Origin: Tautonia sp040717455
GTDB taxonomy: Bacteria; Planctomycetota; Planctomycetia; Isosphaerales; Isosphaeraceae
Direction: 5' to 3'
DNA: 64,000 bases
Assembly (NCBI RefSeq): GCF_040717455.1
Contig: NZ_JBFEFH010000019.1
Coordinates: 1-64,000 of the forward strand
Notes under the pieces: generated by a model
Seen by the model: only the letters and a program-made list of their open reading frames with translations
Told to the model about the DNA's origin: nothing
Database searches by the model: none
Program-made: the position numbers and the translations under genes
Part shown: piece after piece, positions 54,709 through 64,000 of the stretch
How positions within the stretch are numbered: position 1 is the first letter of the stretch
Layout: every line of letters begins with the position of its first letter

Positions 54709-56016
54709 GTGCCATCGACGTGCGTCGTCGGGTTGCAGTGGGGAGACGAGGCCAAGGGGAAGATCGTCGATGCCCTCTGCGACCGGCATGACATGGTCGT
54801 CCGCTACCAGGGGGGAGCCAACGCCGGTCATACCGTCGTGACCGGCGGCGTGACCTACAAGCTCTCGCTCCTGCCCTCGGGCATCCTGCGAGACGGGATC
54901 ACCTCGGTCCTCGGCAACGGCCTGGTCATCCACCCGCCGACCTTGCTGGAGGAGATCGAGCGGCTGGCCGGTCAGGGGATCGACGTGAGCGGTCGGCTGC
55001 TGGTCGGCGACCGGGCCCACGTCATCATGCCCTATCACCTGGTCGAGGAACGCCTGACGGAGGAGTCGACCGAGGCGGCCGAGCAGCTCGGCACGACCCG
55101 TCGCGGGATCGGCCCCTGCTACCGCGACAAGGTCGGCCGGGTCCACGGCATCCGGATCGCCGACCTGTACTACCCGGATTCGTTCCGCGAGCAGGTCCGC
55201 CGCGCCGTCGAGTTCAAGAACCGGTCGCTCTCGGCCCTCTTGCCCAGCTTCACCCCCCTCGACGCCCGGGCGATCACCGAGGAATACCTCGCCCTGGCCG
55301 ATCGGATGGAGCCGTACGTCGGCGACGCCACCGACCGTCTGCATCGAGAGATCGAGTCGGGCAGTCGATTGCTGTTCGAGGGGGCGCAGGGGACCTTGCT
55401 CGACATCGACCACGGCAGCTACCCGTACGTGACCAGCTCGAACAGCAGCGCCGCGGGGATCTGGTCCGGGTCGGGGGTGCCTGCCCGGTTCGTCGACCGC
55501 TGGATCGGCGTGGTCAAGGCGTACACGACCCGGGTCGGCGAAGGGCCGTTCCCGACCGAGCTGCACGACGAGACCGGCGAGCGCATCCGACGGGTCGGCC
55601 GGGAGTTCGGCACCGTCACCGGCCGGCCGAGGCGCTGCGGCTGGTTCGACGCCGTGGCCGGACGCTACACGGCCCGGGTCTCCGGGTCGACCGAGCTGGC
55701 GGTCATGCTGCTCGACGTGCTGAGCGGCATCGACCGGCTCCGCGTGGCGGTGGCCTACGAGGACGAGTCGGGGGCCCGCGTCTCGGCCTTCCCGGCCCAC
55801 CTCGACCGCCTCGCCCAGTGCCGCCCGGTCTTCCACGAGCTGCCCGGGTGGTCCGAGGACATCTCCGGGGTCCGCTCCTGGGCCGACCTCCCCGAGAACG
55901 CCCGGCGCTACGTGCAGTTCCTGGGAGAACAAGTCGGCGTCCCGGTGCGTATCGTCTCGGTCGGGCCGGATCGGGACCAGACCATCTGGCTCGACTCCGC
56001 GACCGACCGCACGTGA
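54709..56016 (+). CDS. purA: Adenylosuccinate synthetase
   Basis: PurA joins IMP and aspartate using GTP on the way to AMP. The protein is 435 residues from GTG 54709 (437 from ATG 54703). The N-terminal loop reads GDEAKGK where most homologues have GDEGKGK; the catalytic Asp and the following NAGHT histidine are kept. GATDRLH, LFEGAQGTLLDIDHG, YPYVTSSNSS and the RPRRCGWFDAV segment are typical. A GTG start is chosen from the Shine-Dalgarno position. It likely has its own promoter. Confidence 0.96.
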   Translation: MPSTCVVGLQWGDEAKGKIVDALCDRHDMVVRYQGGANAGHTVVTGGVTYKLSLLPSGILRDGITSVLGNGLVIHPPTLLEEIERLAGQGIDVSGRLLVGDRAHVIMPYHLVEERLTEESTEAAEQLGTTRRGIGPCYRDKVGRVHGIRIADLYYPDSFREQVRRAVEFKNRSLSALLPSFTPLDARAITEEYLALADRMEPYVGDATDRLHREIESGSRLLFEGAQGTLLDIDHGSYPYVTSSNSSAAGIWSGSGVPARFVDRWIGVVKAYTTRVGEGPFPTELHDETGERIRRVGREFGTVTGRPRRCGWFDAVAGRYTARVSGSTELAVMLLDVLSGIDRLRVAVAYEDESGARVSAFPAHLDRLAQCRPVFHELPGWSEDISGVRSWADLPENARRYVQFLGEQVGVPVRIVSVGPDRDQTIWLDSATDRT

Positions 56017-56063
56017 CCGACCTGGTCTGACCTGCCCATACCCGGGGATGGAGCACGCCCGGC

Positions 56064-56867
<804 letters not shown>

Positions 56868-56978
56868 GCGGAGCCGGCCCGGCCTCGGGCTCGCGTCGAC
56901 GGCGGCCGGGCGCCGGCCTGCCGGGTCGGTTGCGTGGGCGAAGAGAGGATTCCGAGTGATGATGACTCCGGTGGTATC

Positions 56979-57878
56979 ATGCTCCTGACCCGGTTGCTCA
57001 TTGGCATCCCGATGGCGGCGGGGTTCGTGGCGATCCTGCTGATCGACACGCTCTATCTCGCCCCCTGGTTCCCGCTCTGGCTGGTGGCCATGCTGGTGGC
57101 GATGGGCCTGGCGGCCCGGGAGATCACCGGCCTGTTCCGGCAGACGAGCGCCCGGCCCGACGGGGTGGTGGTGCTCGGCGGGGTCCTGGTGGTCGTCCTC
57201 TCGAACTGGGGGCCGCACGTCTCCCGGGCCCTGATGGGGCTCGAGACGCGCCCCGAAGTCGCGGTCGAGGCCCTGGCCTGGCCGCTCTGGGCGTTCGTGG
57301 CCGTCGTGATGACCACGTTTATCACCCAGAGCGCCCGGTTCGAGCATCCGGGGGGCTCGATGGCGACGATCTCGGGCACGGTCCTGGCCGTGGCCTATGT
57401 GGGGCTGCTCGGGAGTTTTCTGGTCCAGATCCGGTGGCTCGAGAGCCCGTATCAAGGCCTGGTCCCGCTGGCGGCCCTGGTGGCCACGGCCAAGGGGGCC
57501 GACATGGGGGCCTACTTCGCCGGCCGGGCCGCCGGGAGGCACAAGCTCTGGCCCCGCTTGAGCCCGAACAAGACGATCGAAGGGGCGATCGGCGGCCTGA
57601 TTCTTGCGGTCATTTTTGCCGTGATCGTGTTCGGCCTGGCCCGGATCCTGTTCCACGCGACGGTCCTGAGCTGGCCGGCGGTCATCGGCTTCGGGATCCT
57701 GGTCGGCGGGGCGGCTCAACTGGGCGATTTGATGGAGTCGATGATCAAACGCGACTGCGAGCGGAAGGATGCGTCGGCCACGCTCCCCGGATTCGGGGGG
57801 GTGCTCGACGTGCTCGACTCCCTGCTCTTTGCCGGCCCGGTGGCGTATGGCTACTGGCTGATTTTCGGGCCGGCCTGA
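56979..57878 (+). CDS. cdsA: Phosphatidate cytidylyltransferase
   Basis: CdsA makes CDP-diacylglycerol, the precursor of membrane phospholipids. The 299-residue polytopic protein has about eight spans and the C-terminal signature LSPNKTIEGAIGG, then GDLMESMIKRDCERKDASAT and LPGFGGVLDVLDSLLFAGP. The usual GHGG-LDR is GFGG-LDV here, a small deviation. The ATG at 56979 begins at the first helix; a GTG at 56934 would add 15 residues. uppS-cdsA is a common pair; no dxr or rseP follows. Confidence 0.94.
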   Translation: MLLTRLLIGIPMAAGFVAILLIDTLYLAPWFPLWLVAMLVAMGLAAREITGLFRQTSARPDGVVVLGGVLVVVLSNWGPHVSRALMGLETRPEVAVEALAWPLWAFVAVVMTTFITQSARFEHPGGSMATISGTVLAVAYVGLLGSFLVQIRWLESPYQGLVPLAALVATAKGADMGAYFAGRAAGRHKLWPRLSPNKTIEGAIGGLILAVIFAVIVFGLARILFHATVLSWPAVIGFGILVGGAAQLGDLMESMIKRDCERKDASATLPGFGGVLDVLDSLLFAGPVAYGYWLIFGPA

Positions 57879-58023
57879 TCGAAACCGGCTGCGCGGGGCG
57901 GGGGGGCGCGGAAGGGCCGTTGCCTTCGCCGGCCCCATTGTCCAATAATACGGGGGAATCGGCGGGCCGGCCCCCTCGAGTTCAGGGCGTCGGGATTCGT
58001 CGCGAGGCAAGGCAGGGACTTGA

Positions 58024-59064
58024 ATGCAGGCAGTGACGATTCGCCTGGCCGATCACGACGAGGAGCTGGCAATCTTCGGCAGCCGGGACCAGTTCCTGCG
58101 ACAGGTCCGGGATGCCCTGGGTGTCAAGGTCCTCGCCAGGAACGGAGAGATCCGGGTCGAGGGGGAGTCGGATCGGGTGGATCGTGCCTCCCGGGTCTTC
58201 GAGGGGTTACGCCGTCGCTATCGGCGTCAGCGCATGATTACGCCCCAGGATGTCGCCGACGCGATCGACGCGGTCACCCCCGTCGACGGGGGGTCGGGCG
58301 GCCCGAGCGTCGAGATTCGCGAGGGGAACCGGCTGGTCCGGCCCCGGACCGACGGGCAGACGCGCTACCTGCGCGCCCTGCTCGAGAACTCCCTGGTCTT
58401 CTGCGTCGGCCCGGCCGGCACGGGGAAGACCTACCTGGCCGTCGCCGCCGCCGTGGCCGCCCTGCGCCGGGGGGAGATCAAGAAGATCGTCCTGGTCCGC
58501 CCGGCGGTCGAGGCCGGCGAGCGGCTCGGCTTCCTGCCCGGCGACCTCGAGGCCAAGATCAACCCGTACCTCCGGCCCTTGCTCGACGCCCTGCGCGACC
58601 TGATGGACTACGAGCAGCTGCGCCGCTACATGAGCAACGACCTGATCGAGATCGCCCCCCTGGCCTACATGAGGGGCCGGACCTTGAACGAGGCGATCAT
58701 CATCATGGACGAGGGGCAGAACGCCACCGTCAATCAGATGAAAATGTTCCTGACCCGCATGGGGACCGACGCCCGGATCGTGGTGACGGGCGACACGACC
58801 CAGGTCGACCTGGAGCCCGGCACCCCGGACGGCCTCTCCGACGCCGTCCGCCGGCTGGAGGGGATCGAGGGGATCGGCGTGGTCCGCCTCGACCGTTCCG
58901 ACATCGTCCGTCACCCGTTGGTCCAGAAGATCGTCAATGCCTACGAGCGGACCGGTTCGCCGATCGAGCCGGGGATGATGGCCTCGCCTTCCCCGATCGC
59001 CTCGTCGAATCCACCGGACGACTCTCCTCGAACCGAACCGGGCCTCGCCCCGGAGCATCCGTGA
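58024..59064 (+). CDS. PhoH-like ATPase
   Basis: A 346-residue protein of the PhoH family, P-loop ATPases related to the helicase fold and often linked to RNA metabolism. A KH-like N-terminal region (about 1-70) is followed by the ATPase domain, with Walker A GPAGTGKT at 129-136 and Walker B IIIMDEGQN. ITGD is VTGDTTQVDL here. The C-terminal 35 residues are Pro/Ser-rich and likely disordered. The gene begins the phoH-pgpH-ybeY-corC run, 47 bp before the next gene. Confidence 0.94.
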   Translation: MQAVTIRLADHDEELAIFGSRDQFLRQVRDALGVKVLARNGEIRVEGESDRVDRASRVFEGLRRRYRRQRMITPQDVADAIDAVTPVDGGSGGPSVEIREGNRLVRPRTDGQTRYLRALLENSLVFCVGPAGTGKTYLAVAAAVAALRRGEIKKIVLVRPAVEAGERLGFLPGDLEAKINPYLRPLLDALRDLMDYEQLRRYMSNDLIEIAPLAYMRGRTLNEAIIIMDEGQNATVNQMKMFLTRMGTDARIVVTGDTTQVDLEPGTPDGLSDAVRRLEGIEGIGVVRLDRSDIVRHPLVQKIVNAYERTGSPIEPGMMASPSPIASSNPPDDSPRTEPGLAPEHP

Positions 59065-59110
59065 GCGACGCTCCCGTTGCCAAGCCGGCCGACCGGCGGA
59101 GCTTCTCCCC

Positions 59111-61348
59111 ATGACGCCTGGTAAACGTAAGCCGAAGCCGGCCCGTGCTCAGCTGCGCGGGGCCGAACTGATCGACCTCCGCAAGAGCCGGCTCACCCGT
59201 CAGCGTCAGCGCCTCGCCTGCCTGATCCCCGCGGTCCTCGCGGCCTTCATCAGCGCGGCGATCGTCTGCGGCTCCGGCCCCTCGTTCCCGTACCGGGTCG
59301 GCCAGCGGGCCACGCGCGACCTCCGGGTCAACGTCCCCGAATTCCAGCGCCTGAACCTCGTGCAGACGAACCGGCTCCGGGAGCAGGCGGCCCGGCAGAT
59401 CTCCCCGATCTTCTCGAACGACCCGGCGCCGATCCTGGAGCTGCAGAAGCTGCTCGAAGACCTCGTCGAGACGGTGGCCAACGCCCGCCGCGAGACGATC
59501 GCCTCGCTGCCCCCCGACGTGGTCGAGGCCTGGGGCCTCGACGCGAACATCTTCGAGGATCTGCGCGAGGCCAGCGACACCCCCGAGCGTCGCGACGACC
59601 TGCGCCGGTCGATCGCCGAGGCCTTCGCGCCGATCATCCGCCACGGGGTCCTCGGCCGCGGCCTGCTGCCGCTCGACGAGGAATCGGGCACGATGATCCA
59701 GGTCCTGCAGGACGACCGCCGCGTCTCGGTCAGCCGCGACCGGGTCTTCCCCGAGCGCCTCGTGAGGCCCGACGGCCTGGTCGCCGAGGACTTCGTGGCC
59801 TCGTTCAATTCGCCGGAACTGGGCAAGACGCTCTTCGGCCTGGTCGCCGACCGGCTGGCCCAGACGACGACGCTCCACTTCGAGAAGGAGGACACGGCCG
59901 CGGCCCGGCAGCGGGCCCGGGACCGGGTCCGGGACTATTACGACACCTACACCCGGGGCCAGCTCCTGGTCGAGAAGGGCCGGACGATCACCGAGGACCA
60001 GCTCGAATTGCTCCGGCTCGATCACCAGGCGTCGCTCGACTCGATGACCTCGGCCGATCGGCTGAAGCGGGTCGGGGCCTTCGTGGTCTTGGTGGCGATC
60101 CTCTACGGCCTGACCGGGGCCCTACTGCTCCGGTTCGACCCGGGCATCGCGCGGGACCCGCTCCGCGTCTCGGCGCTCTGCTTCGTGGCCGTGCTGGCCC
60201 TCGGGCTGGGCCGGTTCATCGCCATGCGCCCGTGGGGGGCCGAGCTGATCCCGATCGCCCTGGCGGCCCTGATGCTCGCCGTGGCCTATACTCCCATGAC
60301 GGCCCTGGTCTTCGCCTTCGGCACGAGCCTGCTGATCAGCCTGGCGCTGGGGACGGGCCTCGGGTACTTCGTGATGCTCATGGGGGGGACGGCGGCCGGG
60401 ATCCTTTTGCTGGGCGAGGTCCGGACGCGGACGAAGCCCATCCAGGTCGGCGCCGCGGCGGCCCTCGGCTACGCGGCGCTGTCGGCCGCCTGGGGCCTCT
60501 GGCAGGAGCAGCCGCTGGAGCTGATCGCCTCGGAGAGCGGCATGAGGGCCGGCTGGGGCCTGCTGACCGGGTTCCTGCTGGGCGGCAGCCTGCCGTATGT
60601 CGAGCGCCTGTTCGGCATCGTCACGGGCATCAGCCTGCTGGAGCTGGGGGACGTGAACCACCCGCTGTTGCAGGAGCTCGTCCGACGCGCCCCCGGGACG
60701 CACAACCACTCGATCACCGTCGGTACGATCGCCGAGGCGGCGGCCGAGAAGATCGGCTGCGACGGACTGCTGGTGCGGGTCGGGGCCTACTTCCACGACA
60801 TCGGCAAGATGCTCAAGCCGAACTACTTCATCGAGAATCAGACCCCGGGCACGGTCAACCGGCACGCGAACCTGGCGCCTGCGATGAGCACTTTGATCAT
60901 CATCGGCCACGTCAAGGACGGCGTCGAGCTGGGCCGCCAGCACAACCTGCCGGCCCGGATCATCGACCTGATCGAGCAGCACCACGGCACGACGCTGGTC
61001 GAATACTTCTACCACGAGGCCAACCGCCGGCGAGACGGGAACCCCGACGCCTCGATCGTCCTGGAGAGCGCCTTCCGCTACCCCGGCCCGAAGCCGCAAT
61101 CGAAGGAGGCCGCCATTTTGATGATGGCCGACGCCTCGGAGAGCGCCAGCCGGGCCCTGTCGGACCCGACCCCGGCCCGGCTCGAAGGGCTGGTCGAGGA
61201 TCTGATCGACAAGCGCCTGCGCGACGGCCAGTTCGACCAGTGCGAGCTGACGATCCGGGAGATCGCCGCCATCCGCGAGAGCATCACCAAGTCACTCATC
61301 GGCATCTACCACGGCCGCGTGAAATACCCCCAGCAACGGACCGCCTGA
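59111..61348 (+). CDS. 7TM-HD domain phosphodiesterase, PgpH-like
   Basis: A 745-residue membrane protein. An N-terminal helix (about 35-55) leads to an extracytoplasmic 7TMR-HDED-like domain (to about 310), then seven closely spaced helices (about 320-520) and a C-terminal cytoplasmic HD domain. The HD residues are visible in THNHSITVGTIAEAAAEKIG, YFHDIGKMLKPNYF, IIGHVKDGVEL and EQHHGTTLVEYFY. PgpH of Listeria degrades cyclic di-AMP, so a c-di-AMP phosphodiesterase role is likely. It is placed between phoH and ybeY, the same order as in many Firmicutes. Confidence 0.9.
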   Translation: MTPGKRKPKPARAQLRGAELIDLRKSRLTRQRQRLACLIPAVLAAFISAAIVCGSGPSFPYRVGQRATRDLRVNVPEFQRLNLVQTNRLREQAARQISPIFSNDPAPILELQKLLEDLVETVANARRETIASLPPDVVEAWGLDANIFEDLREASDTPERRDDLRRSIAEAFAPIIRHGVLGRGLLPLDEESGTMIQVLQDDRRVSVSRDRVFPERLVRPDGLVAEDFVASFNSPELGKTLFGLVADRLAQTTTLHFEKEDTAAARQRARDRVRDYYDTYTRGQLLVEKGRTITEDQLELLRLDHQASLDSMTSADRLKRVGAFVVLVAILYGLTGALLLRFDPGIARDPLRVSALCFVAVLALGLGRFIAMRPWGAELIPIALAALMLAVAYTPMTALVFAFGTSLLISLALGTGLGYFVMLMGGTAAGILLLGEVRTRTKPIQVGAAAALGYAALSAAWGLWQEQPLELIASESGMRAGWGLLTGFLLGGSLPYVERLFGIVTGISLLELGDVNHPLLQELVRRAPGTHNHSITVGTIAEAAAEKIGCDGLLVRVGAYFHDIGKMLKPNYFIENQTPGTVNRHANLAPAMSTLIIIGHVKDGVELGRQHNLPARIIDLIEQHHGTTLVEYFYHEANRRRDGNPDASIVLESAFRYPGPKPQSKEAAILMMADASESASRALSDPTPARLEGLVEDLIDKRLRDGQFDQCELTIREIAAIRESITKSLIGIYHGRVKYPQQRTA

Positions 61349-61355
61349 CACCCCG

Positions 61356-61883
61356 ATGACCGCACCCCCCGACGACCCGAGCCCCCCGACCCTTGAGATC
61401 GACCTGAGCGATACCCAGGGGCACCTGCGCCTCGACCCCGACCGCGTGCGGGCCCTCGCCCGCGGCGTCCTGGGCCTCGAAGGCGTGCGAGACGGCAGCC
61501 TCTCGATCGCCGTCGTGGACAACCCGTCGATCCGGGAGATCAATCGGCGCCACCTCGACCACGACTGGGCGACCGACGTGGTGAGCTTCCTGCTCTCCGA
61601 GCCCGGCGAGCCCGGGTTCTCCGGAGACCTGGCCATCTCGGCCGAGATGGCCGTGACGGTGGCCGCGCGATGCGGCCTTGACCCCCACGCGGAATTCGCG
61701 TTGTACTTGACCCACGGATTGCTCCACCTGTGTGGTTACGACGACCTGACCGAGGCGGAGCGTGACCGCATGCGCCGCCGGGAGGACGAGATTCTCGACG
61801 CGATGGGCATCGCCCGCCCGCCTCGCGACCTCGATCCCGGGGTCGTCGGATTCGAGGCATCGGCACAGGAGGCAGGTTCTTGA
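61356..61883 (+). CDS. ybeY: Endoribonuclease / rRNA maturation factor YbeY
   Basis: YbeY is a zinc-dependent RNase needed for 16S rRNA 3' maturation and ribosome quality control. The 175-residue protein has the zinc motif at THGLLHLCGYDD (119-130). His120 and His124 are conserved, but the third position, usually His, is Asp130. The RREINR-like block (IREINRRHL) and DVVSFLL are typical. The start follows the pgpH stop by 7 bp and the stop overlaps the corC-like start. Confidence 0.95.
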   Translation: MTAPPDDPSPPTLEIDLSDTQGHLRLDPDRVRALARGVLGLEGVRDGSLSIAVVDNPSIREINRRHLDHDWATDVVSFLLSEPGEPGFSGDLAISAEMAVTVAARCGLDPHAEFALYLTHGLLHLCGYDDLTEAERDRMRRREDEILDAMGIARPPRDLDPGVVGFEASAQEAGS

Positions 61884-63178
61884 GCGCCTTGGCCTTCGGG
61901 ATCATCCTGGTCGCGGCCCTGGTGATGGCCGCCTGGCACGGCCTGGCGGTGTTGATCTCCCGGGCGCTGCTGACCTACTCCCGCAGTCAGTTGGAGGCCC
62001 AGTGCGAGGCCAACGGCCGCCCCGAACGCGCCGACGCGATCGAGGCCGACTGGGAGCAGACCGAGCGCTCGTGCGCGGTCCATGCCACGGCCTCGGGCCT
62101 GCTGCTGCTCGCCCTGCTCGGGGTCGCCGAGGCCTACCACCCGGCGATCGTCGACGACTGGGCCCTGATCGCGGCCTGGATCGCGGCGGGCCTGGCGCTC
62201 CGCGTCGTCGCCGGGGTCGCCGGGCGCGTCCACGCCGAGGCGGTGCTCGACGGGACCTGGCCGATCGTCAGGGTCCTGAACAGCCTGGCCGTGCCGGTCC
62301 TCTCGGCCGGGGCTGCGCTGGAGGCCTCGGTGCAACGCCGCCGCAAGGGGCCCCGCCGCAACGCCCGGCCCCGCCCGGTGAGCGTCGAGGTCGAGATCCG
62401 GTCGCTCCGCTCGGCGGCCGAGGCCGATCACGACCTGACCGAGGCCACCCGAGACCGGATCGAGCACCTCGTCGCGCTGGAGCGGCGCGACGTGGGGGAG
62501 ATCATGACCCCGCGGTCGGCCATGGTCGCCCTGGCCGCCAGCACCCCCGCGGCCGAGGCGGCCCGGGCGATCATCACCTCGGGCCATAGCCGCATCCCGC
62601 TCTTCGGCGAGAATCGCGACGACATCCTCGGCATCCTCTACGCCAAGGACCTGTTCGGCGAGCTGCTCGACGGGCCGGGCCTCGACGCCGTCCGGCTCAG
62701 GCGACTGGTGCGCCCCCCGCTCCGCGTGCCGGAGACCAAGCGGGCCTCGGACCTGATCGACGAGATGCGCCGCCAGCGCGTCCACCTGGCCATCGTGCTC
62801 GACGAGTACGGCGGCGTGGCCGGCCTGGTCACGCTCGAAGACCTGCTCGAGGAGATCGTCGGCGCCATCGACGACGAATATGACAACCCGACCCCGGAAG
62901 ACCCGATCGTCCGGATCGCCGAGTCGCTCTACGAGGTCGACGCGGGGATGAGCCTCGACGACCTGAACGAGCGGCTCGACCTCGACCTGCCGACCGACGC
63001 CGACTATCAGACCATCGGCGGGTTCGCCTTCAACGCCCTCGGCCGATTGCCCGAGCCGGGCGTCTCGTTCCTCGACCGCGGGGTCGAGTTCACCGTGACC
63101 GAGGTGGGGGACCACTCGATCCGGCGGGTTCGGATCGACCTGCGGCCCCGGGAGAGCCTTGAGCATTCCGTCGGATAA
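61880..63178 (+). CDS. CorC/HlyC-type CBS-domain membrane protein
   Basis: A 432-residue protein of the hemolysin C/CorC group. Three hydrophobic spans in the first 130 residues represent a shortened DUF21 domain. Then come two CBS domains (GEIMTPRSAMVALAA; VHLAIVLDEYGGVAGLVTLE) and a C-terminal CorC_HlyC domain (TIGGFAFNALGRLPEPG). It begins at TTG 61880, overlapping the ybeY stop codon TGA (61881-61883); no ATG is near. Family members are linked to Mg/Co transport; the name is by homology only. Confidence 0.88.
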   Translation: MSALAFGIILVAALVMAAWHGLAVLISRALLTYSRSQLEAQCEANGRPERADAIEADWEQTERSCAVHATASGLLLLALLGVAEAYHPAIVDDWALIAAWIAAGLALRVVAGVAGRVHAEAVLDGTWPIVRVLNSLAVPVLSAGAALEASVQRRRKGPRRNARPRPVSVEVEIRSLRSAAEADHDLTEATRDRIEHLVALERRDVGEIMTPRSAMVALAASTPAAEAARAIITSGHSRIPLFGENRDDILGILYAKDLFGELLDGPGLDAVRLRRLVRPPLRVPETKRASDLIDEMRRQRVHLAIVLDEYGGVAGLVTLEDLLEEIVGAIDDEYDNPTPEDPIVRIAESLYEVDAGMSLDDLNERLDLDLPTDADYQTIGGFAFNALGRLPEPGVSFLDRGVEFTVTEVGDHSIRRVRIDLRPRESLEHSVG

Positions 63179-63236
63179 GAGGGTTGCTCGATTTCGCATG
63201 TTCGGGTTGGCGGACCCCCTCAACCGGCCTTCGGCA

Positions 63237-63455
63237 ACCCTCTCCCCCGCTCGCGGGGGCGAGGGTCGAATCAGCCACCGTCTCCCGGCTCACGGGGGCG
63301 AGGGTTGAATCGGCTCCGTCTCCCTCTCCCCGCGAGCGGGGAGAGGGCCGGGGTGAGGGGGCCCCTGCATGAACGCGAGGCATGGCGTCTGGGTCAGCGG
63401 ACCCCCTCACCCGGCCTGGCGGCCACCCTCTCCCCCGCAGGCGGGGGCGGGGGTC
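63237..63455. repeat. Four GC palindromic units
   Basis: ACCCTCTCCCCCGC-style palindromes occur at 63237-63266, 63277-63305, 63321-63347 and 63425-63455. Their centres vary (CTCGC, CTCAC, GCGAGC, CAGGC). Between units 3 and 4 lies GTGAGGGGGCCC, then GGACCCCCTCACCCGG. A related unit is at 34999-35029. Confidence 0.75.
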
Positions 63456-63467
63456 GGAGTCTCGTCG

Positions 63468-63544
63468 GGTGCTGTCGAGTCTTCGGAGACGCACCGCTGG
63501 CCTTCCATCCCGGGTCGGTGCGTCTCCGAAGACTCGACAGCACC
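63468..63544. repeat. Perfect 28-bp inverted repeat
   Basis: The left arm, 63468-63495, is exactly complementary to the right arm, 63517-63544, over a 21-nt spacer. The arms start GGTGCTGTCGAGTCTTCGGA and end with GACGCACC. The stem is far longer than any intrinsic terminator and there is no adjacent T-run. Confidence 0.85.
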
Positions 63545-63678
63545 CTGCAAAAGATGCCGAGGAGGCGCTCTCCTCGCACGCGGGGGGAACGGCTTGAATT
63601 TGCTGCCCTCTCCGTGAGAGCGGGGGGGGCCTTGTTTTCGGAGTTGAGTCCAGTCAATCCGCAACGGAACATCCCCCT

Positions 63679-64000
63679 TTGGCCGCGATTCGCACCCCCG
63701 CCCTGGTAATCCGATCGGTCGAGGTCTTCGAGACCAGCCGGGTCCTGACGCTCTTCACGAGGGAGCTGGGGAAGGTCTCGGCCCTGGCCAAGGGTGCGAG
63801 GCGGCTGAAGTCGCCGTTCCAGTCCGGGCTTGACCTGCTGAGCGTCTGCGATATCGTGGTGCTTCACAAGGCGTCCGATGCCCTCGACCTGCTGACCGAG
63901 GCCGTGCTTGACGAGCACTTCGAACCACTCCGCCGCGATCTCGCGGCCCTCTACGCCGGCTGCTACGTCGCCGAGTTGCTCGACGCCCTGACCGACCGCC
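63679..64000 (+). CDS. recO: DNA repair protein RecO, 5' part, cut by window end
   Basis: The first 107 residues of a RecO-like recombination mediator. RecO helps load RecA on SSB-coated DNA. The N-terminal OB-fold is recognisable: ALVIRSVEVFETSRVLTLFT, then ELGKVSALAKGARRLKS, FQSGLDLLSVCDIVVLHK and the helix PLRRDLAALYAGCYVAELLD. The frame runs off the right edge at 64000. The start is taken as TTG 63679, just before AAIRTPALV; no ATG is available in frame. recO commonly lies downstream of ybeY, era or corC. Confidence 0.88.
   Translation, partial: MAAIRTPALVIRSVEVFETSRVLTLFTRELGKVSALAKGARRLKSPFQSGLDLLSVCDIVVLHKASDALDLLTEAVLDEHFEPLRRDLAALYAGCYVAELLDALTDR

Larger units (their letters stand above)
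63179..63678. other. Repeat-rich gap before recO
   Basis: About 500 bp without a supportable gene. It contains four palindromic GC units (63237-63455) and a perfect 28-bp inverted repeat (63468-63544). Short open frames here are translations of these repeats. Confidence 0.75.

Overview
The window is very GC-rich, densely coded DNA from a planctomycete. Diagnostic genes include two sets of DUF1549/DUF1553 cytochrome-type proteins with Tat-exported DUF1501 partners, a giant WD40/cytochrome protein, a PEP-CTERM protein, a Uma2-type endonuclease, a DUF2239 protein, two large membrane-anchored Ser/Thr kinases and small 'NPY-P' membrane proteins. Protein style and intergenic repeats suggest the family Isosphaeraceae (inference; no 16S rRNA gene is present). 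I saw no rRNA, tRNA, transposase, prophage or CRISPR array.

Layout. 1-5855: ferredoxin and PhyH-type dioxygenase; two related small membrane proteins separated by a 60-bp stub of dapF; then intact dapF, a DUF429 protein and bioD, and a zinc-ribbon membrane protein. 6048-10904: glycogen block (glgA and a GH57 glucanotransferase-like enzyme) flanking a PEP-CTERM protein. 10930-13558: Uma2 endonuclease, a small gene interrupted by an in-frame TGA, and a DUF58 pair. 13953-16784: receptor-like Ser/Thr kinase. 16785-17411: repeat-rich gap between convergent genes. 17412-23216: Gly-rich surface protein, acyl-CoA dehydrogenase-like protein, Nudix hydrolase and membrane proteins.

23243-31917 (minus strand) holds a planctomycete cytochrome module: WD40/PPC cytochrome, Big-domain DUF1549/DUF1553 protein, methyltransferase and DUF1501 protein. 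purC and aroC follow at 32265-34832, then a DUF2239 gene and about 1.4 kb of repeat-filled DNA. A second, compact cytochrome/DUF1501 pair lies at 37332-41415. Next come a coiled-coil membrane protein, an M28 peptidase with PDZ domain, a three-gene ABC importer (45826-49788) and a second kinase (49940-52633).

53430-64000 is mostly housekeeping: carA, purA, uppS, cdsA, phoH, a PgpH-like 7TM-HD phosphodiesterase, ybeY, a CorC/HlyC-type protein and, cut by the window end, recO. The phoH-pgpH-ybeY-corC run is tightly packed and probably one operon.

The least explained material is intergenic: a dispersed double-hairpin repeat whose second stem covaries between copies (16880-16995, 36061-36107), a 21-bp-phased TACG array (17067-17191), GCGCACC arrays phased at 11-12 bp mixed with a GAAAC-type repeat (36501-37105), and a perfect 28-bp inverted repeat (63468-63544). 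In coding DNA the strongest oddities are the dapF stub, the in-frame TGA at 11850 and an ABC ATPase with a degenerate signature motif.
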